DNA of 64,000 nucleotides from Flammula alnicola (lineage: Eukaryota; Basidiomycota; Agaricomycetes; Agaricales; Strophariaceae): NCBI GenBank assembly GCA_015499995.1, contig JADNRV010000001.1, positions 186,001 through 250,000 on the forward strand, in the 5' to 3' direction. The notes beneath the pieces were generated by a model. The model saw nothing but the letters and a program-made list of their open reading frames with translations, was not told where the DNA came from and did no database searches. The position numbers were made by a program, and so were the translations under genes. Positions 48,601 to 61,037 of the stretch are shown here, piece after piece (the stretch's first letter is position 1; each line of letters opens with the position of its first letter).

Positions 48601-50038
48601 CCTGGAGTTCTCTCTCCCGTTGAAGCTTCAACCAGGCAGAGTGGCCAAGGGATTTGCGTGCATGCTGCGGAAAAACGGTAAAGATCATTAAGCGAATAGT
48701 TACATCATAAATGGAACAAGGGATCAGTGCTGACCTTTACTCTGGGCCTCTTTGGTTGTTGTTCTGAAGTGTTGGCCGTCTCGTCGCGTAGCCTTTTCTT
48801 TCCAGCGGTTTGTGAAGGCGGTTGATGTGTTGGGTTTACGCTATCCATGAGTTGTTCCGGCTGGGGGTTAATATTGTCCATGGTGTTTGTTATTAGAGCA
48901 TTGGAGGGTGTGCTCGTACCAACCTCACTGACCCCATTCGCATGGAGGCTAGCGAGAGAGATTCTGCTCAATTCCAGATGTTCGCGCTTAACCTCGATCG
49001 TGTTATGCGCGGGGGTGAGATTTGTGATGGCTTCGACGGCTTCAGAAAGTAACGGTGGACCGCCGTTCGACGGAGAAAATGCAGGAATCGAAACTTCGGT
49101 CATGTTTGGATTGTTATTCCACGTCCACAGGCCGTCAGCATTTCGTCCCAGTCCGCGCATATATCGTTCCGCAGTGATCCCGTTCTGGATTTCCTCCTTG
49201 GTCAGCGCGAACCCCTTATGGCCCTTGAGCGCCCAGCGGATCCAATCTAGGGGAGAGCGATAAGGATGGATAGTTGAAAAGGAAGACAGGGAGGCGCACC
49301 ATATTTCAAAACATCATTCTCGTATTCTTCTTCATCGAACTCCTCATAGAAATGTTTGACCGACCACTCACGACTGATGAACCAATGGTGATAGAATCGA
49401 GTCAGAACGCGATCGAACATAGCACTCCGCCACATCTTATCCAACCCCTTCGCCCCAGCCTGTGCCTTTGCCTCCGTTGCCTGCTGGAAGAGATGCTGAC
49501 ACAGGCGCGAGATGTGGATGATATCAAACTTGTACTCCTGCCAATCTGTCACAGGATTGCTCGCATTTAGAACAAGACGCAACGACTCCCATTGAAATTT
49601 CGCGAGGAACATCAACGGGACGCGATACCTGCGGGGGAGGGAAATAGGCGAGCCATCCTTAGGGGTGATTTGGATTATGGAAACCGAGGTGTTGATGTCG
49701 CGAGGTGGGACACTGAACGATTTCTGGCACAGATACTCAAGCATGAGATCTTGCGACCAATCTTCTCTACATATGTACGGAAGCTCAGCGGGGTGTTTCC
49801 ATGGCGTGGGGTTCGATGTATCGGCATTGGTATTGGATTGCTTCTGAGCGGCCGATGGGGGAGGCGCCATGGTTTGAGACTTTGCCTTTGACGAGCTTGC
49901 AACAGAGCTAGAGACAGAGGCTGCGCGGTCCTTTCCCTCCGACAGCTTCGGCTGACGAGTAGGCCGCCGCTTCGCTGAACCGGGTGTGGAGAGATTCGTA
50001 GATGGTGAAGAAATGGATTTCCGTGAGTTTTTCTTCAT
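45692..50038 (-). CDS. Large orphan protein with NLS and coiled coil, two compensating frameshifts
   Basis: Unrecognised basidiomycete-type protein. Exons 49300-50038, 48735-49246, 46499-48664 and 45692-46441; the last intron (57 nt, 46442-46498) removes an in-frame TAG. Total exactly 1,389 codons if one extra C near 46317 and one missing base near 45938 are compensated. The N-terminal 420 residues hold a basic disordered start and an apparently folded domain (ELPYICREDWSQDLMLEYLC; YRVPLMFLAKFQWESLRLVL; FYHHWFISREWSVKHFYEEF; WIRWALKGHKGFALTKEEI). A bipartite NLS (KKRLRDE...KRPRVK) follows, then 700 residues of Ser/Thr/Pro low complexity, repeated QT motifs (VQTI, GFQTD, VGTQTE) and a C-terminal coiled coil. 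Nuclear scaffold or regulator is an inference. Confidence 0.7.
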
Positions 50039-51521
50039 CTGCTTTGCAACGGACCCTTGGAATTCGGACTCCCGACAAGCCAAATGTATTGGGAATCCGG
50101 AGATGGATAGAGTTGTGCTGAGGAAAGGATAACAAGTGAAGGGATCGAGAGGGATTTTGCCCAAAAGCTTGTCAGAAACCAAAGGCCACCGACTTCCAGC
50201 CGTTGTTGTCACCACCCGGCAGTGCCAAACACGAGTTCCATTCCACTAACCCTGCACGGGCCATCCTTGAACATGTCCAGTGTCACTGCCTATCACCTGT
50301 GCTATAGTTCGTTATCGACATAAATCTTCTTCGAAATGACCTTTTCATGCCATTTTGCGCACGCATAAGCTTACGGATAATTCACACCGCGATTAATCAG
50401 AATAAGTACGGGGTCAGTGCGCATTGAACATGGTGAGAATTTTTAACATATCTGTTTCCACAAAAGCCTTCTGTCACTCTGTTTGATTTTTCACAGTTAT
50501 GCTACTAGACAATGGTACGAATATGGATGGGCGATAGGACCGCGGTCTATTGAGCCTTTGATGGTCACCAACAACCTCGCTCACTCAAAATCGGCTTGCG
50601 ATCAGCGACCAGTCGCACTTCTTACCCTAGGATCCTACTTGTTATGAAGTGCGCCACCCTTTGTTTTTGGAGAGGACGAAGAGGATACGGAATTGGCAGC
50701 TCAGCACGCCCCAGGATGAAAAAGGGACAAAGGCAAGATGTGGTCGATTTGAATGGAGCCTGTATACAGCCATGTCTTGAGGGTCTCGCGAGGCAGCATC
50801 CGTGTCTGCGGCATGAAAGGGATGAAGCAGCAACCGTAGCAGTTCTACTCTGACGAATTTTGGAAGGGAATGGCTGGCTCTTGATCTGAAATCCTGCTTG
50901 ACTTCTCCCTGTCGTTAGTGGCGGTGGTCTTTTTTCCCCTTACTGATTGTCTTCGTTACTCTACGACCATTTGTCGGCCCGGGGATGGCCCCTTCACACT
51001 GCCTGCAATTTGCTTGGAAGCTGCCCATCCGATTCATGGCTTTCACATTATCTCCTTCTATCCTCTTCGCTATCAGTGCCGCGGGCTCGTTCACCCTCTG
51101 AAATTGAAATATCATTCCTGATGTGATGCTATCGCTGTTATAATATTGCCTCGGACGTGCCTTACAAGGAGAAACTGCGTTTATGCGGATCTTCTAAAAC
51201 GCCATGTCGCTACTTCTAATCCTCTATTGAAGCAAAGAGCTCGAACGGAGAAGCTTTTTTCTCTGGAGTTAAGAGGCATAGCTAAACATATAGCCAGCCT
51301 TGCTGTTATCTCGTGTTTCAGCAAGTCAGACATAAGACAACCAAGTGATTCTTGCTGGAAGAAGATCACTGGAATACCGCAGTGCTTAATGCACTCAGAC
51401 TCCAGTCTTCGAGTGTCATAACGAGTCATCTCATCGACAACTATTGCTTCATACTAAGATCTTGTTTTTATTACAAGTATTATGTCTATATATTGGAATG
51501 CGCATACATGAATGTTAGGTT
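50039..51521. other. Intergenic
   Basis: About 1.5 kb between two minus-strand genes. An in-frame extension of the orphan gene to 50215 is open, so the true start could be upstream of 50038. Nothing else recognised. Confidence 0.4.
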
Positions 51522-54500
51522 TCAATCGAAGAGACCGACCTGGGTCCAGTACTTAACCCATCGCTCCGCATCATTAGGCCCCAGTGGTTCTAAGTTTTTC
51601 ATAGTTGTGCTGATACCCTGCATCTTCTCCGTGGAAAATTGGGTCAAGCCCCCGGTCTCTATATCGGATAGACCGCGTGAGGAAACGGCTAAGTCGCCCT
51701 CAGACATTTCCTTGAAAAAGTCGAGCAATTTGATAGCAGGCTGTAGGTGGTCTATGAGTTCTCATCAACAAGGATATGTGGAGATAAAAACTCACGATGT
51801 TCGCCTGATCCTCATTCGTAGAAGACCGGGCACGCTTCTCCAACATAGAGACCCATTCTTGGAAGGAGACCAATGGAATGGACGCCGTCATACCGCGTTC
51901 ACGCGCCAGAGCGTCAGCGATATACTGTATGACTGCGTTCCACTTTATGGGCTTAGAATGAACGAGGTTTAATGCAGAAGGGAATCTTTTAGGATAGAAG
52001 ACCAGATCTAGAATGGAGTCCGAGACCGCGTCCATGGGAGTCCAGGATACGACCTTCATACACGAGAAAAATCAAGTCAGCGTCCACCGCCGAGAGATTT
52101 AAGATAAATCTGGCGTACCCCACTGGCCGTCGGAAGGGCGCCCAATGCAAGACTCGATTTCACCAGGATGGGTATCCAGTCCGTGGTAGCCCAAGCACCA
52201 TTGGGATTACCTCCGCTTATCTGACCGACCCGAATGGACGTGGCATTGAGCTCACTGGTTGTGAGAACCTAGGAGGATGAAATTGAACATAAATAATCTG
52301 AAATAGTTTACTAAAAATTTCCGTACCCGTTCCGTGACGTATTTGCTTTCGCCGTATCCGCCACCAACAGCATATTTGGTGTCCAGGATAACTTCTTCCG
52401 GGTAGAGCCCTTCGACTGGTCCCATGAGAGGGCAGACGCAATAGAAGAGGTGAAGATGAACTTGATATCTGAGGCATGCGCACTGGAATGCGCAGTTCTA
52501 TCAAGTTGCGAGTGCCTCGAATATTGGACTCGAACGATGTCACGGAAAGATTGAAATCTAATCGCCAGGCAGTGTGTATGATGATATTCACAGACTCGCG
52601 AATCTGTTAAAGCGTGTCATGAAATGTTTTTGTACTCACAAAATAATCCGTGCTTACCTCGTCATAGAGAGAACTCGAAAGCCCCAGATTCTTCTGCGAG
52701 AGGTCACCCTCGATAGCAGTCAACTTGTCCGATTTCAGCAGACTTAGGTCGAGAGCTTTATCACGGAATCGCTCTTCATGGCGTTCCGTCAGCGACTTCG
52801 AACTCGCCGACCGATTCAAGGCATAAACCTGTGAAATGCGTGGGTCGCGCAGCAAAGACTCCAGAAGTTGGGCTCCTAGGTTTCCAGTCGTCCCAGTGAG
52901 GAGAACCACTGAACCAGTCTCGGTATGACCATTCGTTTCGTGAAACTGTACTTGTTGATCAAGTTCTCAATGGTCTCCTGACGGCTCTTTGGCGAATGGC
53001 TTGCATTAGGATCAGCAACGAGCGTGACCAAGAAGTCGGAGAGGGCTTCAACGGTTGGATGACTGTACACAGTGTTCTGATTGATCGACTTGAGCGCTGC
53101 GGCGCCGGATGGACCCTTGATAGACTGAAGAGCGGCAGTAATTCTTCGACGCAGAATAGTGGCACTCAAACTATATAAATGAATTTTAATACCCATGACT
53201 GCTGAGAGGGAAAATAAGCCGAACCTATCAAAACCTTGTCAAACAGATCTTCGGAGGGAATGAGCTTTCGACCTGAGTTCAAGTCGTGGCCCTGGTCCAG
53301 GATCCACTGCGAGACGTGTTCTTTATCCCAAAGAGATGGGGGGTCGATGGACTCGGTCGACTGCGTCGATTCCACTGTAGCATATCTTTTTCTTGAGTTT
53401 AGCATAGGTATGTCAAAAAGGAAAGAAGTAAATTACAATGCCTCTATTTCCTCGTTGTATACTTGGAGAGCTAGCTTCCTCATTACCGTTCCCTTTCCGG
53501 CTCGTGGAAGAGGTTTGTTTTGTGCGTGATTAGAATCATTTCCTTGAATACCCTGCTGAACGCAGGAGCGACTTTGTTCGCTTCTTCAATAATGGCTGTA
53601 TTTCGTCATAAGGCTCGCTGTACCTGAGGATGACAGTGGATCTAAAATCGTACCATATGAAGTTGCGGAACTTGGCAACTTGGTCTTCATCCTCGGTATC
53701 AATGGCATACGGTGGCTTTGCTTCAAGAAGTATACCGGGTTGATCGTGTGCTCGACCAAACATAATCGCACCCATAAGACTTATGTGTCTGTAAGCATCA
53801 ATGAATCGCTTCATTAAGAAAGACGCACTAAGGGCTGCTCATGATAATGCCTTCCATCGGGGCTGGTACAGTCTTTTCGCCGGAAGCATGGATGATGACA
53901 TCGTCAACCCGACCGACTCTTGAAAACAGGGAAAATAGTCGTCATAAGGAGCCATTTTCCGGACCTAGATACTATAAATCACGTACATTTTCCATAGATA
54001 ATTTTTCGTTGGATGGGGTTCAAAGATATCCGAGGTTGCGTAGCCTGGAACATCTGGTATATTCTCAACAGCCAAAGGATGTTCCTCCGTCGTCTGTGTA
54101 TGGATAAAATATATAAACACTGGCATTGGGGATAAAATAGACGACTCACAAGGAACTGGCACTCGTATGTACCATCTCCTTGGGGGATCCACCGTACGTT
54201 CGTCCTATCGCTGAACTCGACGTAGGGCCAGTCTGCTTCATCGCCTATCCGCTTCAGGGAAGTTGTAGGCTGGCCAAATTCGGTTCCTCCGTAGATAGGA
54301 TTCAGCCTCACACCAGCGGCACCATATAGTCCCCGAGTTTCGGTGCAAGGGCACCTCCAGACCAGCTCTGTGGGTAAGACATGAACGACATCTCGAAAGG
54401 TTTAGAAAAACACGTCACTTACGACGAACTCTAACTTGCTGAGGAGATTGACCGAATTCTCATCCTGGGCCCATACCTGAAGGAGAGTCGGTATAGTGGT

Positions 54501-55510
54501 GATAGCATTTGATTGGGTTCTACTGAGGTGATCAAGAATGTTATCCGGTGTTGGCATAGTCGGAAGCAGGTCCGGTCGCAAGGCAGCGGGCGGGTAGAGG
54601 GCGATAGTCGTGCAGCTATACAATGGGAGGATAGTGAGGGTAAACATGCCCAAGGCATGGAATGGCGGAAGGTGCATGGCGGCAATTCTCAGACGAGGGG
54701 TGTGATCTCGGAACATGAGACTACCGGCTAATAAGGCAAACAAAGTAAGAGACGGGATTGGGAGAAACAAAAGTAGAACCACTGACGAAACGCCGCCCAA
54801 GATACAAGGGTTCGATGTGATTGCGGTATAGCCTTTGGAAAGCCGGTACTACCGGAAGAGTGAAGGTACATGGCGATATCAGTAGGCTGCAATTTGTGGT
54901 TAATTGCGTAGGGAGTAAATGGGTCATCTTCACGCTCTGCTCCGAGCTTCGGGAAAATATCTTTGAGCGGAGGTACCTCTTCAATTAAGAGCTCATAACC
55001 GGGGTGATGTTCGTCCAACTCAGTCTGCACACCCGCGAGAAGCTCCTTCAGAGTCGCTTGAGTGGTAACGAGATGATGGCAATCTGTCTTCTGGAGCAGA
55101 TGCACTACCATCGCGGGAGTGTTTCGTTGAGAAATTGGAAATGGCTGTGAAGAGGAATAAATTGTTATAAAATCGAAAAAAAGAAGAGATATACTCACAA
55201 TAAGACCAGCTTTCATCAGCCCAACGGTTGTGGCATGGTAGAGTAACGAATCCGAGTTGGCCATCAACGCAACAACTGGCCTGCCCGTGGTCGAACCAAT
55301 TTTCGGGCCAAGAGCACTAGCGATACGATGGCATGCTCTTCCATATTCCAAGTAAGAAATATAGGTCAACTCATCCGCGCTCCGTCCATCTTCGTGGAAA
55401 GTATAGGCAGCGAGGTCGGGATTGTGCTTCCAGTGGAATTCGACGGTATCAGGGATGTTGACGGTAGCGTCAAGAGGGGGGTAAACACACTGCTTTGAGT
55501 AGACTGACAT
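51522..55510 (-). CDS. NRPS-like A-T-R reductase (adenylate-forming reductase), frameshifted
   Basis: Activates a carboxylic acid as adenylate, loads it on a phosphopantetheine arm and reduces it to an aldehyde or alcohol; cytosolic. Adenylation domain (55510 to about 53540): YLHSSGSTGFPK (A3), LPPFHALG, IYGGTEFG (A5), GRVDDVIIHASGEK, IEEANKVAPAFSRVFKEM, PRAGKGTVMRK. Carrier domain near 53240-53000: GFDSLSAT with the pantetheine Ser split by an intron. Reductase domain (52950-51522): VLLTGTTGNLGAQLL, IIHTAWRLDFNLSVTSF, IKFIFTSSIASA, YGESKYV. About eleven short introns. At least five conserved motifs continue only after adding bases (near 54320, 53600, 53238, 52946, 52497). Either local sequence error or a decaying gene. 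Substrate unknown. Confidence 0.88.
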
Positions 55511-58293
55511 GGGAAAGACGACAAGGACAGATCGGTAGAGACATTGCAAGATATAAGAGCAACTTTTTATATTTACACGTAGTTTGCAAAATTCTTCCGA
55601 TGCGACGGGGTGGGATGTGATGTGACGAGATACATTACCTGGCAGCAAGCGATCTCAGCACGGAAAGTTCAGGGTATTTTTAGCACCAGGAGGGGCGCAG
55701 ATTGGATTGGCGTCCGGGGACAGTGATAATGCAGCTCCCAAGCCAAAAATAGTTGGATAGTTCTGAGAAATAGATGAACATCTGTCTGATTTCTTGAAGC
55801 ATGTTCTATGCGGTCCTCCTTAACATATCCTACATGGATAACACAGACAAAAAACAAGGTAAACGCCCACCGGAGCATGAACGTTCGCGGCGCGTTGGAG
55901 TCGGCAAGTAAATGTTTGAAAGTATCCTCCCGCAGAGTAGGGATGTATGCACGCCAGTCAAGAAGTCTGCTCCTGATGCAACGGGCGCGAACCATATGAC
56001 ATCGGGGAGAACGAAACATCTTCCTGTCCGTTCGGCGACGCACAAAGATCCCCGTGAGCCATGGACCCACTTATATCAGCATATTATTAATCACTGATTC
56101 AAGCCACTTGGTTGCGACTCACGATGATTTGAGAATATATTTCGTTAATCGAGCAGGCGACACTTTGTGCATTCGCTCATACGCTTGTCGTCGCATCTGC
56201 CATCTTCCATCGGCAGCGGCTGAGCAAGAGCATTCTATCGCTTGAATCGTCCGTGACTGCTGTCTCGCCTGCAGATAGCGCATACCAATTGGGATTAAAT
56301 TTCTATATCATTCATCACCAAATGTCGCCCTGATTTTAGACTTTAGACATAAGGCATCGCAAAAGAATCACTTAAGATTGTCATTACCCACAAGCCGTAC
56401 GGCATATCCCTCGTCCAAGCTCTGCCTGATGACCAGCTTGCCAACCAACTGTCTCATGGCCCGTTGGATGCTAATCTAAACATACCATCTTCTTCTGAAA
56501 ACAAAACGGACATTCCCCATGCGACGATAAAGCGTTAGCTTATGTTATCGATTTGCTGATCTCCGCGGTATATGATGACTGGTAGGGCGAAAGAGGGGGG
56601 GCTGCATGGAAAAAGTGCGCCCGTTGAGATATCAGGAAAACTGAAAGCAGGATACACTTCGGAACACCGCATATACTTGTACTTATATCGACACCGTACT
56701 GATGTGAGAATATGATAGTTGATATGGAACTGTATCTTGACTTCTCTGCCAGAGTTGATGATTTCAGTACTGCGTCGCAGAAGACAACAATACACCTCTC
56801 AGTCGCGATCGAACTCTATAGGCATCTATTTGACTGCGGTCTGATCCCCAACTGTCGTCCCGCTACGCTCCTGACAGTGAAAGGCATGGCCAGCCCAGAT
56901 AAGCCGAAACTAGATTGGAGCCCTGTAGTCTGCGCACGTCCGGCCCTCGACTATCTATATTGCTCTTGGAATCCGGTCTGCGAACTTTAAAAGTGTCTGG
57001 AACACGGTGAGCCCAACAACCAGGAATCAGAGAGGGCACCATTCACCTGAATCATGGACGAATTCGACAGAACAGGCATTCGTTTTCAGCTCTTTATCCC
57101 AACCCACCACACAACACAAAGTTTATGAAAGGCATCGACCAAATTATGCAGGTGTTGCTTGCCAGCGACATCATTGGAGCAAGACGACCTGCATGGCGAC
57201 CTCCTCAGATAGTAGTATCTGCGATCATGGAGCTAGAAGAATGATGCGTGGGGAATCTGACTTTGGGAGAACATCGCAGTTTTGCTCGACGTGGAACACG
57301 ACCCAGAAAGGTCGGGCTGGATCGGAACACTTATTAGGCGATCCCGGGGTTTTTCCCCACGCACGAACTCCTTGTTCATTCAACACAACTTGAACTTGCG
57401 GTCAACTCCTCAGAAGTTCCCACCCCGAGCCCAGTGGAAAGTACAGAACATTGGGAAATACGGAATAAGTCTGTAAAGGAGCCTAGGAATAATCACCGCT
57501 GATCCAATACCTATTTTCTTTAAGCCAAAAATTGGCCTCAGCTGGCCGTGGCCGTGCGATCCATGGCATGATATCCATTCCATCAACGTCGACGCCGGAC
57601 ATTCAAGATTGAGCATTCAAATAGTACTCACCAAATCAAGAGGGTCTCGCAATTAGAATGCCCAGAATGTCTGACCTGAGGGTAGTAGGTAGGTTCGGCC
57701 ATTAGGTCTTTAAAAAATTTCCGTTATACATTATATTTTCGTTAAAATTTGGTCCATTCTGGCACTTTTTCTTACAGGAAATGCTAGATACTGGTTCTAT
57801 AATGTTCCTAGCATGCTCAGAATCTGAACGTGGCTCGAGCAGGGCCAGAAGAACTCACGGTAGATAATGGGTACTTTGGCAACGCATGATGACGGCACTC
57901 TTCCTGAGCGGCCTCGGAGACGAAAGGCTAGATTTGACATGAACGAGCTCTCGAAGTGCTTATGCGGCCAGCGCGCGAAGGGACAGCCAGGGGGTATCGA
58001 GTGCAAATGGCGTACATGAGGGCGAGGCGAATGAGCGTGAAGTCGAGCTCGAGGCGCAAAGCTTGTCGTAGATTATCACAAGATCTCAGAACGCTTTTTT
58101 CGCTTGCAATCTTGATACCAAAACGATTGTAAATTTTGGCTGCAACTTCATGACACAGACTAATGATCCAGAATGAGACCCAAGATAGAGAACAGGACTG
58201 ACAGGAAATGACCAAGTCGAGGAAATCGTTCTTGATTAATTGATTGCGCAATATCATAGTCTAGACTGCTTAGAGATTCAATATTCATTCCTT
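55511..58293. other. Long intergenic region
   Basis: 2.8 kb without a recognisable gene on either strand. Several open frames of about 100 codons on the minus strand (for example 55669-56070 and 57928-58257) lack motifs. Confidence 0.4.
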
Positions 58294-59317
58294 CTAGTCC
58301 TTCTTACTGCTTCCAAGTCCGCGGATACCTCTGCCTGTGAATCCCCATTGGATTTGCTTAGCCCAATGCAATTCAACGCCGACGTCCTCCGCCATCTGCA
58401 ACAGATGACCCGGGTTCTTCTGGAAGTACCGACCAACGAAGATGGCATCTGCACGACCAGACTCCAGGACGCCCGCTGCGACCTTCCCCTCGTAGAGTCC
58501 GCCTACAGCGCCGACGAGCATCTTCGAACCGACGGCTTTCTTGGCGGCCTCGGCAAAGGGCACTTGGTAGCCTGGACCTGGTCGGATTTTCTGCCGGATG
58601 TCGTTCCCACCAGCAGATACGTCCAGGAGATCAACGCCATGCTCGGCGAGGATAGGTGCGATCCTGGCAGTATATATCTTCTACTCTCCAAGATGGCTCG
58701 TCAGCGGCGACTTCTTCCAGCCATTCTGTCCCCGAAATTCTGTATTGTGCAGCGTAAGGAAAGACAAATAAGTAAAGGACTAATCAGGTACTCACCTCAA
58801 GAACAACGGCGTGTCCTTCGGAATTACAGCCCTGATAGCATCGACGACTTCCAAGGTCAAACGAATCCTGTTCTCAAAGCTTCCACCGTATTGATCGGTT
58901 CGGTTATTGTTCTGAGGGCTAAGGAATGATGACAGAAGAAAACCATGAGCGCCGTGGATTTCAATAACGTCGAACCCGGCGGCAATCGCGCGCTTCGCCC
59001 CATCGGAGAAAGCGGTGACGACTCGCTTGATGCCTTCCAGGTCAATTCACGAGGGTGAGCGAAGCTCTCGTGGAATGGCACAGTTGATGGGCCCCAAACA
59101 TCATCGGGCCAGCCTCCCTCTGCCTTTGGAGCCAGCGGAGGACCATACAAGTAAGGTGCGATAGTCGAGGCTTTACGACCGGCATGACCCAGCTGGATGG
59201 CTATCTTCTGTCCTTGAGAGTGGGCAAATTCGACGATCTGGGCAAGAGGCTTGACATGCGCGTCCGACCAGATACCAACGTCATCAGGGCTGATTCGACC
59301 TTCTGGTACCACAGGCG
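58294..59317 (-). pseudogene. 5'-truncated old yellow enzyme (YqjM-like ene-reductase)
   Basis: Flavin-dependent NAD(P)H:enone oxidoreductase family. Coding similarity starts abruptly at PVVPEGRISPDD, about 110 residues into the family; the N-terminal FMN-binding part is absent, and the DNA upstream is the neighbouring secreted-protein gene. Present: GQKIAIQLGHAGRKAS, the substrate pair in [77 protein letters not shown]. One base is missing near 59043 (REL/LEGIKRV junction) and two near 58675, in an AT dinucleotide run. The first base of similarity follows an AG, so it once was an exon. Truncation plus frameshifts favour a pseudogene. Confidence 0.82.
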
Positions 59318-59462
59318 CTTATTCTGATCTCGCATTAAGTTCGTTTCGTATGTTATATGAAAGACCAACTCAAATTTGAACTCAGTACATACAAGAATAA
59401 CTGCATATTCTTTCGGTGTCGAAAGACGGGTTTTGAAAAACAAAAAGCACACCTGCCATCGT

Positions 59463-60255
59463 CTAAGCCGCGCCAAGTATGAAAGGGAAAGTTCTCGCCG
59501 CGGTCTTGCTGCTGATGCATTTCACCTCCTGTCCGCCAAGGTTGGGTTGGCCGAGAGGTTTCTTGGCAGCCTCATATCCGTACTGGCCAACGCCGTCTGT
59601 GCCGCAGTCGCCTCCCTGGATAACAGAGCCGTCAGCGGTCGTAACTCCGCTCTATTGAATCGCGTGTTCAAGGTCAGACTAAGCCACGGGTAATAAAGTA
59701 CAGTCGCGCATACCCAAGTTATCTGTCCGTTGTTGAAGACCCACGAAATAGGCGGTTGGGTCGCATCATTTGTAGTAGTGCAGTTAACTTTTGAAATCGT
59801 GAGCAAGACGTCGTCAGGGACTCCCAGACATTGGTTAAAGTCCGGCAAAAACATATGACCTGAAGAAGGATTTCGTCAGTGAACAAATTCACGCTGTCCC
59901 GTTTCAAGTAATGTACCACTGATTTGGCCTCCTGCGACATTGGCGAACCCGCCGGGATTCGGAGTGCATCCTTGAAACTCGACATTTACGGTACCAGTGG
60001 TCCTGGTATCAAAATTCAAGTTGTCGATGCCGTCGAAGAGCCACCCTACTGTCTCTAGAAAGGCAGGGACGCTCTGAAAGTCAGAATCATATCCGTTGCT
60101 CGACAACAGGGACACCCACCTCCGTTCGTGCCAGACAACAGACCTGTAGCAATAGTGGAACACGTTACAGTGCTTGGTGGAACTGCTTGCGGAATTGCTA
60201 CGACAGACGTAACAGCAACTACACACAAGATCAACAGTTTGAATCTGAGAGCCAT
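59463..60255 (-). CDS. Secreted protein of unknown function
   Basis: Four exons: 60116-60255, 59917-60071, 59714-59859 and 59463-59651, exactly 209 residues in frame. N-terminal signal peptide about residues 1-20 (MALRFKLLILCVVAVTSVVA). The mature protein, about 190 residues, has six cysteines among segments such as PSTVTCSTIATGLLSG, VPAFLETVGWLFDGIDN, VNVEFQGCTPNP, FNQCLGVPDDV, ISKVNCTTTN, VIQGGDCGTD and EVKCIS, and an NCT glycosylation sequon. No cysteine pattern of hydrophobins or ceratoplatanins. I do not recognise the family. Lies directly upstream of the truncated old yellow enzyme. Confidence 0.8.
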
Positions 60256-61037
60256 GTCGTCTATAGCCACGATCTTTTGAGCGAAGTAAACGCTGTCTGA
60301 GGCGGTGAACGCTGGAAGGGATGAACAAGATTTGGTTGTACTTATACCCAGAGGGCCTTCAAAAAATTTCCAGGAAAAAAAGGGTGAAACTTACATTGGA
60401 CGAATCACAAGAAACCACGTCTGCAGAAAATGCTTGGATTCGAGCAAGCCCATGGATTGAAGTGACGAGGCAGCTTGGCAATAAAACGTTCTGGCGACGA
60501 TCCTGCCGAAACAACCTACCCCTCAGCGGCAAGGGAGAGTGTCTGGCATTTGTTCCTGAAAAAAGCGAGCAAAAAATATGTCGTGAGAAACGACAAGCAG
60601 AAATAACCTGCAGGTCGAAAGGAGGCCTATTATTACAACAGAATCGAGTTAACCGGTGCTAAAAGGAAATGGGGTACCCGTTATGTGCGCCGGGAGGTGC
60701 CACAACCGAGCTTGACATACCTATTATACGTTGTGATCGTGGCGGGGAGAACAGGACGAGCCCTTGGCCTGGCAAACGCGGAGCACGGCTCACAAGTCCG
60801 TGCGTGAGAAATTGATCAGGTTAAGTACACGCCGTTCAATATTTGAACATTTGAATGGAGAATACTCTGCATCTGCGGTGGACTGGTAATATGAACTCAG
60901 TATTCTGGAATGACCCCCAATTTGATGGCAGTAACAGTCAGAAAACTTGATTCATCGCTAGCACAGATTTAGAAAATGATTGTTTACAAGGCATATCTAT
61001 GCAATATGTGTGAAGGTGTTTCTCCACACCGCAAAAT
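60256..61037. other. Intergenic
   Basis: Upstream region of the secreted-protein gene and 3' flank of the next minus-strand gene. No gene recognised. Confidence 0.45.
60341..60346 (-). promoter_or_regulatory. Possible TATA element of the secreted-protein gene
   Basis: TATAAG on the minus strand, 85 nt upstream of the start. Position is plausible; one mismatch to consensus. Confidence 0.3.
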
